64,000 nt of DNA from Stenogyne calaminthoides (taxonomy: Eukaryota; Streptophyta; Magnoliopsida; Lamiales; Lamiaceae): positions 23,613,916-23,677,915 of the forward strand of contig JBBCBC010000017.1 of assembly GCA_037126765.1 (NCBI GenBank), read 5' to 3'. The first letter of the stretch is position 1, and the number at the start of each line of letters is the position of its first letter. This document shows, one piece after another, positions 1-9,290 of this stretch. The notes beneath the pieces are model-generated. The model saw nothing but the letters and a program-made list of their open reading frames with translations. It ran no database searches and was not told the DNA's origin. The position numbers and the translations under genes were made by a program.

Positions 1-550
1 GAAAATTATCCATATTGAGGAGGTGGAATTTTTGTGGAATATTTTAATTATGGGAAAAATAATATAGGAGATATATTCAAGATTTCTTGGTGATCAAGAA
101 AAGTCTTTTCCCACATTGTTTTTTCACTGAAAAAATTGACCACTCCTCACCTATAAATAGGTGATGATTCTTTCATTCCCAAGTACAATTCCATGTGCTG
201 GAAAAATTAGCAAATCCACATAAGTGGTGCAACAAAGTTTATTTTTTCCTTTTGTTAATTGTTCGACAAGTGTCCTTCCACCGGATAGTTGAGCAAGGGC
301 TAAGGGAATACTTGGGAAGTCCTTTTGGTTAGTCCGCCCAACCGAATTCACTTTGCCATCCCGGAGAATACGTTCACGTAAACCCGTAGATTCCGTCGTA
401 GGTTTTTACGTGGCTTATTATATGCATGATATGTTCTTGCAATTATTATTTGAATTAATATAGGATTAATTCATGCTAGTAATAATTAAAGAATTAAATT
501 TGTATTTAAATATTCACCCCGAATAGATTTGTGCAACTCATTCCCCAACA
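1..550 (+). repeat. 5' LTR of element A, 3' portion only
   Basis: Positions 1-550 match 7150-7699 and end in the same CCCCAACA terminus. The 5' part of the LTR lies before the window. A TATAAATAG promoter box sits at 152-160. The rest is AT-rich LTR sequence with no gene. Confidence 0.93.
152..160 (+). promoter_or_regulatory. TATA box in 5' LTR of A
   Basis: TATAAATAG lies about 390 bp upstream of the LTR end and is conserved in the 3' LTR at 7301-7309, as expected for the U3/R promoter of a plant LTR element. Transcription would start some 25-35 bp downstream (inference). Confidence 0.6.
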
Positions 551-563
551 AGCGCATCGAGCC
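551..563 (+). other. Degenerate primer-binding site of element A
   Basis: The sequence right after the LTR, AGCGCATCGAGCC, can be aligned with the usual initiator-tRNA-Met primer site TGGTATCAGAGC; the CAGAG part reads CGAG. The position, directly after the LTR end, supports the call. The CAG-to-CG change is the same as that seen across other parts of the window and may be a consensus error. Confidence 0.5.
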
Positions 564-2039
564 CTTTGTTTTGCTCTGAATTTTTTAAATTGTAATTTAA
601 TTCATGGACATTAAATTTGAAATTGGATAGTAGAATTGCTAGATCTCTGTTTTTGCGTGTATCCAATTGTCATGGAATTTAATGTGTTTATTTATGCATG
701 CATATAAACTGTGTTTTTAATTCGATTCGTTCGGATTCATTTTACCTCGTGAGAAAATCCACGAGTAGATTAGAATTTGTTTGATTTGATCAATGTAATA
801 GACTAGTCTAGATCAAGGTTTATTTATTTTAGTAAATAAATTCAAAACGGATCGAAAACGAGGACGGAGACTTAAGAATTAAAGGATCTAAATCCGTAAC
901 TGTGCATAGCGGCGCCAAGGGGCTGCCGGGCACGTACGCGGGCGTAGGGCGGCCGAGGCTGCCGAAGGCTTCGCAGAACAGCTACACGACGGGCGAAGCG
1001 TGAGGCGACGCGCACCGGTGGCGGTATCGCCGAAGTGGGAGCAGACGAGCGGTGACGGGCGGCACGCTGCACGGGCGCACGGGACGCGGGCGCTGCCGAG
1101 GTCGCGGGCGAGAAGCGGAGGCGAAGGCCAAGACGCTGATGGATGCGCTGGCCGCTGAGATCAAGTATCAGCCGCCGAGACGCGGTTTTCGAGGTGCATC
1201 AAGGGCGGGTTTCTTAAGCGTGCCGAGTTGCCAAAGTTAAGCGGCCGACCGGGATTGCGGCGTGCATCCGTTGCCGCGAAATGGCGTGGCGTTTGAGATG
1301 AAGTATTTTTTCGAGACGATCGAGTGGAAGAAATTCAAGACGGTGTTTCTTCAAGATCAAGCCAAGAAAAATCAAACCATGAAAATTGGATAATTTGTTC
1401 CCAATATGTTTATTTTTTCTGCTTTTGCTTGATTTATTTTGTCTTATCTTATGCTTTATTTAATTTGTTTAAATGTGTTTGCATGAGAGTTGCCCAAATG
1501 AAAAATCTCACCTTCAAAATTACTAAGTATGTTTAAATAATTAATTGATAATTTTATTCCGGATAATAAAATTGAATTAATTTTGACCTCCATGATTTAT
1601 TTATTTGTGAATTCTTTTGGAGAAATTCCCCCACTTTTACCGGTCAAAAGATAGCTTTCACATGAATGAATTCCAAACGGATGATTGTGGGTTATTACTA
1701 GTGGCGACGATGACCCTCCCCACGAGGCTCGATCAAAGCAAAATAATAATCCTGTATTTAATCATGGTTATTACTTAGGTATAAAATTGATATGCATATA
1801 CTTCCCCAAGTCCTGTCGATTTTATATTGGTCAAGTGGGAGCCAACTATTAATCTGGATATTAAAGGTTTATAATCGTTCTTGTTTGTAACTTTGCTTTG
1901 AATGTGTTTAAATAATGACCCACCCCACGTGGCTTATTTAAACTGTTTTGAGATGTTGGCTGATGCATGTTCATATATTTTTTTGAGATTTTAAATATGA
2001 AGCATTTGATCGAATCTTGTGATATACTTGTGCTATTGC
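564..2039 (+). other. Untranslated leader of element A with GC-rich island
   Basis: About 1.5 kb separates the primer site from the gag start, and no conserved protein is encoded in it. Positions about 900-1290 form a strongly GC- and CpG-rich block in otherwise AT-rich DNA. From about 1679 the leader matches the leader of element B (8051 onward), including the shared GGCGACGATGACCCTCCC stretch. Short open frames in the GC-rich block are low-complexity Arg/Ala/Pro and I do not call them genes. Confidence 0.6.
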
Positions 2040-2700
2040 ATGTCGTTACCTTTTAATCCACTGTTATTATACTTAAAGACAATACAATTTGTATGGAAAC
2101 TATATTGATTGGAAACGAAAAAATTATAATTGTCCTAACTGCACAAAAGCACAAGTGGATTTTTGACACACCAAAATCAGATGAGCCAACTGACAGGTCA
2201 AAACATGCGGGACTCGTCAGATCACCTTGCGAGAGATGTCGTCGCTGAAAATGGTGGAGGGCAAACCCGTAAGGGATTATGTCCTCAAAATAGATGGCCC
2301 ATCTTAACAAACTTGAGATTCTGAGTGCAGATTATGATCTGGAGACTCAGATGAATTTGGTACTTCACTCTTTGTCCAAAAAGTTTTTGAGCATTTTGGC
2401 CTCGCTAGCTAATTTGTTGCAAGCTTTTGGTCTCGGCAAAAATGTTGATAAGGCACCAAACTCAAGCTTTGACGGCAAGTGGTCCGTCTTCATCTTCTAG
2501 GCCAAGGGTAGGCAAGATAAAGAAGAGGACAAAAAGGCCATAAGCAATAAAACTCAACTGTTGCCAAGGGCAATGGTAAGATGAGGAATGCTTGTTGTGT
2601 CAAGGAAAATCCAAAGAGGAAGTGCTTAAACTGCGGTGAGAGAGGACAATGGAGGTTTCGCCTGTTCCAACCCCAAAAGGGATGAAAAGAAAGGTAATTC
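2040..2700 (+). pseudogene. gag: gag of element A, decayed
   Basis: Gag would form the nucleocapsid. The start ATG at 2040 opens with Met-Ser-x-Pro-Phe-Asn-Pro-Leu, matching the gag of element B, then stops after about 22 codons. Fragments of the capsid region are recognisable near 2220-2400 by similarity to B (kinase-like MAHLNKLE and LHSLSKKF stretches are capsid motifs of this family). The zinc knuckle near 2628-2675 keeps its first two cysteines, but His is replaced by Gln and the last Cys is out of frame. There are several large internal deletions relative to B. The gene cannot make a working Gag. Confidence 0.75.
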
Positions 2701-5700
2701 TCACGCACTAGTTGTTGAAACTTGTTTAGCGGCGTATACTTCTCATTCGTGGGTGGTTGATACGAGATCCACTAATCATGTTGGCTTCATGGGTTCAAAC
2801 GGACCCGACAACTTAGTGGGAGTGAGATCCTCATCACATTGGGCGATGCTACGAGAGTGACAGCTGAAGCAGTGGGAGAAGTGCACCTATCTTTTGAAGA
2901 TAAAGTTTTTTTTGAGATTATCTTTATGTTCCCAGTTTTAGAAAGAATTCACTTTCAGTTTCTAAAATTCGATTAAAAGACACTAAGTTTCTTCTAATAA
3001 GAATGACATCATTTCTTGAAATGATGAGTGCATCTGTTACGGGACATTGATGGAAAATCTCTATACAATTAACTGTGCACACCACTCACGAAATGCATCC
3101 TATAACACATCAACTATTTCCGACAAAAGAAAACGTGAACGAGACACTTCTTTGGCATCTAAGATTAGGTCATATAAATCCAAAGAGGATCCAAAGGTTG
3201 GTGAAAGACGGTTCACTGGAGTTTCTCCAAGTTGAACGAATTCCAACCTGCGAATCATGTTTGGAGGGTAAAATGACCAAGAGGGCATTGGAGCCAAGGG
3301 GATAGGGCCAAAGAAGTGTTAGAGATCGTTCACACAGATGTATGTGGTCCAATGTCAACCAAAGCAAGAGGAGGTTATGAGTATTTTTATTGATGATTAC
3401 TCAAGGTACGGTTACATTTTCCTTATGAAGCATAAATCTGAGACCTTTGAGAAATTCAAAGATTTTAAGGCTCAAACAGAGAATCATAGGGAAAAACGTA
3501 TCAAGTCTCTACGATCTGATCGTGGAGGCGAATACCTCAGCGATGAGTTTTTGAACTACTTATCTGATGAAGGGATTGTATCCCACTCATTTGCACCGGA
3601 ACCTCTCAACAAAAAGCGGTGTTGCAGAGCGAAGAAACAGAACTCTTTTGGAAATGGTTAGATCAATGATGAGTTATCGCGGATCTTCCCAAGTCGCTTA
3701 AGGGTCATGCCTTGGAAACAAATGACTTACATTCGAACTTGGTGCTATCCAAATCGGTTCCCAAAACTCCCAAAGAATTGTGGACCCAGGCGCAAGCCTA
3801 GTATGAGACACATGAGAATTTGGGGGTGTCCGCCCTCTGGCGTTGGATAAGGAAGCGGTAAATTGGATCCTCGATCAGAATTAAGGTTGTTTGTAGGATA
3901 CCCCGAGGGAACAAAAGGGTGTATGTTATATGGTCCCGAAGATCAAAGGTGGTCATCAGCACCCACTTTAGATTTTTGGAAGAAGACTATATGAACCAAA
4001 GAAAACCCAGAAGTGAGATTACCTTAAATGAGCTTAGAGGGCAAACCTCGATTGCCAATCATCTTAGATGATATACCAAACGATACGCTTTCACAACTGG
4101 AGCCTCGTCGTAGTGGGAGGGTTGTTAGACAGCCCTAGAGATTCATGGGAGAAGGAAAGTCCTCGGACTTGATTCCCGGACAAGACAAATCAGACCCATG
4201 GACATATGACGAGACACTCCAAGATAAGGATGCAGATTCTTGGCAAACAGCAATGAAAGCCGAAATGGGTTCTATGTTTCATAATAGAGTGTGGGAGCTA
4301 GTCGAACCACTCAATGGGATCAAACCCATTGGATGCAAGTGGGTATATAGGAGAAAGAGAGGACCGGACGGGAAGGTTGAAACCTTTAAAGCAAGACTAG
4401 TGGGGAAAGGTTATACTCAGAAAGAAGGGATCGATTATGAGGAAACCTTTTCACCTGTAGCCATGCTTAAGTCCATCCGTATTCTCTTATCGATTGCTGC
4501 GCATTTTAACTTTGAAATCTGGCAAATGGATGTCAAGACAGCTTTCCTTAAACGGAAGTCTTGATGAAGAGATCTATATGCAACAAACCAAAGGTTTCAT
4601 TGAAACAGGCCAAGAACACCCAGTTTGTAAGCTCAAGAGGTCCATTTACGGACTCAAACAGGCATCCAGAGCTTGGAACCAATCTTTTTGATCATGTTAT
4701 AAAGTCTTACGGGTTTGATCAAAACGAGTTTGAAAGTTGTGTGTATAAAAAGCATGTCGGAACTGCATTGGTATTCTTAGTACTATACGTAGATGACATT
4801 CTGATCATCGGGAACGATGTGAAGGTGTTATCAGATGTAAGGGCATGGCTTTCAAAACAGTTTGATATGAAGGACTTAGGGGAAGCCAGACACATCCTTG
4901 GGATCAAGATCACTCGAGATCGCAAGAAAATGATGATAGGCTTATTGCAAGCTTCATACATAGACACTGTCTTGAAACGCTTCAGCATGCAAGATTCCAA
5001 GAAAGGATTCGTACCTTTCAGGCTTGGAATCCATCTATCCAAGAAAATGTCCCCTAAGACGCAAAAGGAGATATATGACATGAAAGGCATTCCTTGTGCT
5101 TCGGCTGTCGGAAACCTTATGTATGCAATGCTGTGTACGGGACCGGATATCTGCTTTGCCGTAGGCATGGTAGCAAGATATCAAAGTAACCCAGGGAAAG
5201 AGCATTGGACGACAGTTAAAAACATTCTGAAGTATCTGAAAAGAACTCGGGATAGAATGTTGATTTATCAGTCAGATACTCCAATCCCCATCGGCTACAC
5301 GGACTCGGATTTCCAATCAGACTTAGATTCCAGAAACTATCTGCCTCAGTTAGTGTGTTTCCATTTGGGAAGTGTAGCCATCAAATGGACGAGTGTGAAG
5401 CAGAAATGCATCACTGACTCAACCATGGAAGTCGGGTAAGTAGCTCCTTGTGAAGCAGTGAAAGAACTGATTTGGCTCTAGACCTTCTCAGTGGACTTGG
5501 ATGGAGTTCCGAATTTGTCTAGCAATATTTGCTAGGGGCAGTTGCAAATTCAAGGGAACCAAGAGTTCACGAGTCAAACAAGCACACTAAAGGAAAGACA
5601 TCTTATACGAGAAATCGTTAAGAGAGGAGATATAGATGTGGCAAAGATAGTGTCTAAGGACAACCTAGCAGATTCATTCACAAAGGGTCTGCCTCTGAAT

Positions 5701-5757
5701 ACATTCGAGAGACATGTGGAAGGAATGAGGGTCAAGACCGTTGCCAATCTGCTTTGA
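2700..5757 (+). pseudogene. pol: pol of element A (PR-INT-RT-RNaseH), decayed
   Basis: Domains appear in copia order. Protease: the active-site stretch reads Asp-Thr-Arg-Ser near 2758, so the Gly of DTGS is lost. Integrase: zinc-binding His-His-Cys-Cys region at about 3147-3290, and the second catalytic Asp in RSDRGGEYLSDEF near 3520; the catalytic Glu region near 3620 is frameshifted. Reverse transcriptase: from 4145, with QMDVKTAFL near 4522 and the YVDD active site at 4786-4797. RNase H: 5280-5757, where the segment around the catalytic Glu is disrupted and a stop occurs at about 5437. The frame ends in a conserved tail (ERHVEGM) at 5757. Many frameshifts make it inactive. The RT/RNase H half is better preserved than the integrase half. 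Confidence 0.88.
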
Positions 5758-5849
5758 GTATAAGTGGGAGAAATTATTAGGTTCGTGTAGGTGACATTAG
5801 ATGTCATGGACTACACGAGACATGTTGTAGTATACTTAAAAGCAGACTT

Positions 5850-5867
5850 TGAGTATAAGTGGGAGAT
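5850..5867 (+). other. Polypurine tract of element A
   Basis: The purine-rich AAGTGGGAGA lies directly before the TGTTGGG start of the 3' LTR, the normal position of the plus-strand primer. The same tract precedes the LTR of element B. A diverged duplicate of the AGTATAAGTGGGAGA stretch lies about 100 bp upstream near 5756-5772. Confidence 0.8.
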
Positions 5868-7699
5868 TGTTGGGATTATACTGGAAAGTATGCTTTTTAC
5901 TTTGTATAATTGAAACTGAATTTTTAGACTTATTTACTGAAATAAATTGTTTATCACTGATGCTTTAAATATTATCGAATGTTACATATATTTACTGCAT
6001 AACTGTTCAATAAGTCATACGTGTTACATTGTAGTTAATTTAGTGCCATATCACAGAAGATTAAATTAACAGTCCCTTGTAACTAAAAGTACGCCATTCA
6101 CGACCTAGATGGAAATGAACAACCCATCGTGAAAGGTTGAAGTGTAAGGCTCAGATTGGCTTGTCTTGACCAAGAGATTACACTAGTGCATGACTGATGC
6201 ACTGAATAGGACCTACAGGAGGATATATTCTTCATAACTGAACAAGGAAGAATTAGACCTCAATGGTTCGTTATTTCTTAATCTTCGTCCCTTAAATAGG
6301 ATCACTTGGGATTGGTAACTATTGCTTTGATTTATCATGGGTAGCGAATCAACGAGATTCAATACTTTTTATCTTGGGCAATATTATTAGTCACATGTGA
6401 TTGCTAAGATTTAACACGAAGAATCATGTGCAAGTACACTTGTTCGATTTGCGGAGGTTCATAAGCTTTATCATACCAAATCTTACAAGTGGAATTAGTT
6501 TCCGGTATGGATAATAATGTTGAACCGTTCCTTGACCAAGGATAAAAGATATTAATTAATGGAAAGCTATTTCAGTGGCTTGAATTAATTAATGGGCTAG
6601 ATAATCTTAAACACGGGAAATAATGACCGGGAGCCATATTGACTGTAATATGGGTTAAGATGGATACTAAAATATTAATTATGTAGTGGGATTAATTAAT
6701 ATTTATGGGCTTGAATTATATTGTGCCTCAATATTAGATATCTAAGGTCCATTAGATGGTCCAATCTTAATTCTCCTAAAGGCCCCCTGAGTAGCCCAAC
6801 AAATAGTCCAATAACTGAAAAGGTGATTAAAATAAAATAAATATTGTTGCTTATTTTTCCTATAAAATTTCAAAACTTATGGATAAGTTGGGAGAAAGAT
6901 TTTCTTTGAATTTTGTTATGGAATGAAGATATGTATTCTTGGAATACAAAATTATCTCATTAAATTCAAGAAATTTCCCACTTGGTTATTCATAAGGGAA
7001 ATTTCGAAAATTTTGAAAATATAGTGGGCAAGAAAGATTTTCTTGATTTTCTTGAAAAGATATTATTGAAGATATGTATTTCTTGAAATACAAGAATATC
7101 TCATAAATTCAAGAAGATCAAATCTTGGATTCTTGCATCAATTATTTTCGAAAATTATCCATAATGAGGAGGTGGGATTTTTGTGGAATATTTTAATTAT
7201 GGGAAAAAGAATATAGGAGATATATTCAAGATTTCTTGGTGATCAAGAAAAGTCTTTTCCCACGTTGTTTTTTCACTGAAAAAATCGACCACTCCTCACC
7301 TATAAATAGGGGATGATTCTTTCATTCCCAAGTACAATTCCATGTGCTGGAAAAATTAGCAAATCCACATAAGTGGTGCAACAAAGTTTATTTTTTCCTT
7401 TTGTTAATTGTTCGACAAGTGTCCTTCCACCGGATAGTTGAGCAAGGGCTAAGGGAATACTTGGGAAGTCCTTTTGGTTAGTCCGTCCAACCGAATTCAC
7501 TGCCATCCCGAGAGGTACGTTCACGTAAACCCGTAGATTTCGCATGCGTATGTTTTACGTGGCTTATTATATGCATGATATGTTGTTGCAATTATTATTT
7601 GAATTAATATAGGATTAATTCATGCTAGTAATAATTAAAGAATTAAATTTGTATTTAAATATTCACCCCGAATAGATCTGTGCAACTCATTCCCCAACA
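5868..7699 (+). repeat. 3' LTR of element A (1,832 bp)
   Basis: It starts TGTTGGG and ends CCCCAACA, giving short inverted termini, and is preceded by a polypurine tract. The U3 is long and AT-rich, with a TATAAATAG box at 7301-7309. The sequence after the end (GACCA) is not a primer site, so this LTR is the 3' end of A and not a clean shared LTR of B. The left target duplication is outside the window and cannot be checked. Confidence 0.92.
7301..7309 (+). promoter_or_regulatory. TATA box in 3' LTR of A
   Basis: TATAAATAG is in the same place as in the 5' LTR and in the B-family copies at 13548-13556 (+) and 15100-15108 (-). This is the likely LTR promoter. Confidence 0.6.
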
Positions 7700-8050
7700 G
7701 ACCAACCTAGAGCTTCCTTTCTTGTTCCGCAAGTCGTGCTTACAAATACACATTCCCCGGTTATATCCCGAGAAATCCGCCTCCTTAACTACCCGAATCT
7801 TTTCTATGTTTATCTTCGACTAAGCTTTGGACTTAGTCGGTCCCAACTTCCGGGTTCCATCAAGTCGCCTCGCGACCTATTTGCCATCCCAGGTCGGCCC
7901 GCAACCTTCGTGGCTTCCCACTCCTCTAGCGACTTACCAATTTCCCGAAGTCGCTTCAAGTCTTGCTCCAGCTGGATAAAGTCGGATATCCTAACCATAG
8001 GACGGTCCAATTCCCGGCTTCCACCAATTCGGGTTATTTCTCCCTACAAC
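7700..8050. other. Unrelated 351-bp spacer between A and B
   Basis: This segment matches neither LTR nor leader of the A/B family. It is more GC-rich than its surroundings. A 66-codon open frame on the minus strand (7810-8010) has no motif I recognise. The composition resembles the unclassified block at 14093-14702, and both may come from another LTR element, but that is a guess. It replaces the 5' LTR, primer site and first part of the leader that B should have. Confidence 0.55.
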
Positions 8051-8455
8051 AAGGATGATTGTGAATTATTATTAGTGGCGACGATGACCCTCCCAAGAGG
8101 CTCGATCAAAACGAAGTAGTAATTCTGTATTTAATCATGGTTATTAATTAGGTATAAAATTGATATGCATATACTTCGCCGAAGTCCCTGTCAATTTTAT
8201 ATTGGTCAAGTGAGAGCCAACTATTAATTTTTTTAAAATTAAAGGTTTGTAATTGTTCTTGTTTGTAACCTGCTTGAATGTGATTTAAATGATGATCCTC
8301 CCAAGAGGCTCATTTAAAACTGTTTTGAGATGTTGGCTGATGCATGTTCATATTTTTTTTGAGATTTCAATATGAATCATGTGATCGAATTATGTGATTT
8401 TCTTTGTGTTGATCCGGATATTAACACATGATGTATGTTTATTTTCAGTATCATC
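8051..8455 (+). other. Partial leader of element B
   Basis: It matches the leader of A from about 1679, including the GATGACCCTCCC stretch and the block ending in a TTTTCAG just before the gag ATG. No protein is encoded. Confidence 0.65.
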
Positions 8456-9290
8456 ATGTCGCAACCTTTTAATCCACTGTTCAATATACAGAAAGACAAT
8501 TTGCATACTGGAGAAAACTTTGTTGATTGGTATCGAAAACTTACTATTGTCCTCACTGCACAACACCATAACTGGGTCCTTACTACACCCAAGCCAGAAA
8601 AGCCGACTGATGAGTCTAGTAAAACGGAAAAGAAAGAGTATGCTGACTAGGAGCGTTCCAATGAAATGGCAAAGTGTACCATCTTGGCTTCTATGTCAGA
8701 TGTGTTGCAACACCAACACCAAAACGTTGAAACTGATGCAGACATCATGGTCAATCTTAAAGCGATGTCTCAACATCAGAACCGCGTGGCTCGCCAGATC
8801 ACCATGAGAGATGTGCTCTCAATGAAAATGGTGGAGGGGACGCCCGTAAGGGAACACGTTCTCCAAATGATGGCTCACCTTAACAAACTTGAGGTACTTG
8901 GTGCTGAATATGACATCGAGACCCAGATTGATTTCATTCTCCATTCCCTGCCCAAAAGCTTCGAGCAGTTCATACTCAACTACCAAATGAATAATCAGAA
9001 GTTCACATTGCATGACCTGCTACAAGCTTTAGTCTCGGCTGAAGGAATATTGGGAGAGAGCAGCCAAGCCAGCGACAGCCGGTCCATCTTCCTCTTCTAG
9101 ACCAAAAGGAGGTAAGAAGAAGAAGAGGACCAAAAGTGAAGCTAACTCAAGTGTTGCCAAGGGCAAAGGAAAGGTGAAGAGGGAGGGTGGAGTAAAGAAA
9201 CCGGCTAAGGGAAAGTGTTTTAATTGCGGTGAAAAGGGACATTGGAGGTCAGCCTGTTCCAAACCCAAAAGGAATGGAAAGAAAGGTAAT
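8456..9290 (+). pseudogene. gag: gag of element B, one stop and one frameshift
   Basis: Starts ATG at 8456 with MSQPFNPLFNIQKDN. I chose it over an upstream in-frame ATG because the homologous start in A is the same one. The reading frame is stopped at about 8648-8650, where TAG stands in place of an expected Trp codon. It continues in the +2 frame through the capsid region (MKMVEGTPVREHVLQMMAHL, LHDLLQALVSAEG), then shifts frame near 9050-9070. The nucleocapsid end has a lysine-rich stretch and an intact CCHC zinc knuckle (CFNCGEKGHWRSAC) at 9214-9255. This is a nearly complete but interrupted Gag. Confidence 0.85.

Larger units (their letters stand above)
1..7699 (+). mobile_element. Copia LTR retrotransposon A (5' end outside window)
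   Basis: This is a Ty1/copia element read left to right: partial 5' LTR, degenerate primer-binding site, long leader, gag, pol in copia order (protease, integrase, reverse transcriptase, RNase H), polypurine tract and 3' LTR. The visible 550 bp of the 5' LTR aligns with the end of the 3' LTR with roughly 15-20 differences by eye, so the insertion is not recent. Coding parts are broken by many frameshifts and stops, so the copy is non-autonomous. The pol order identifies copia; I did not assign a lineage. Confidence 0.9.

Noticed and set aside
1052..1240. Open frame of 62 codons in GC-rich DNA, plus antisense frames at 872-1164
   Set aside because: Low-complexity Arg/Ala/Pro translation is expected by chance in GC-rich DNA, and no conserved counterpart exists in element B.
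4719..5168. 149-codon minus-strand open frame
   Set aside because: It is the antisense shadow of the reverse transcriptase of element A, which has the YVDD motif on the plus strand.
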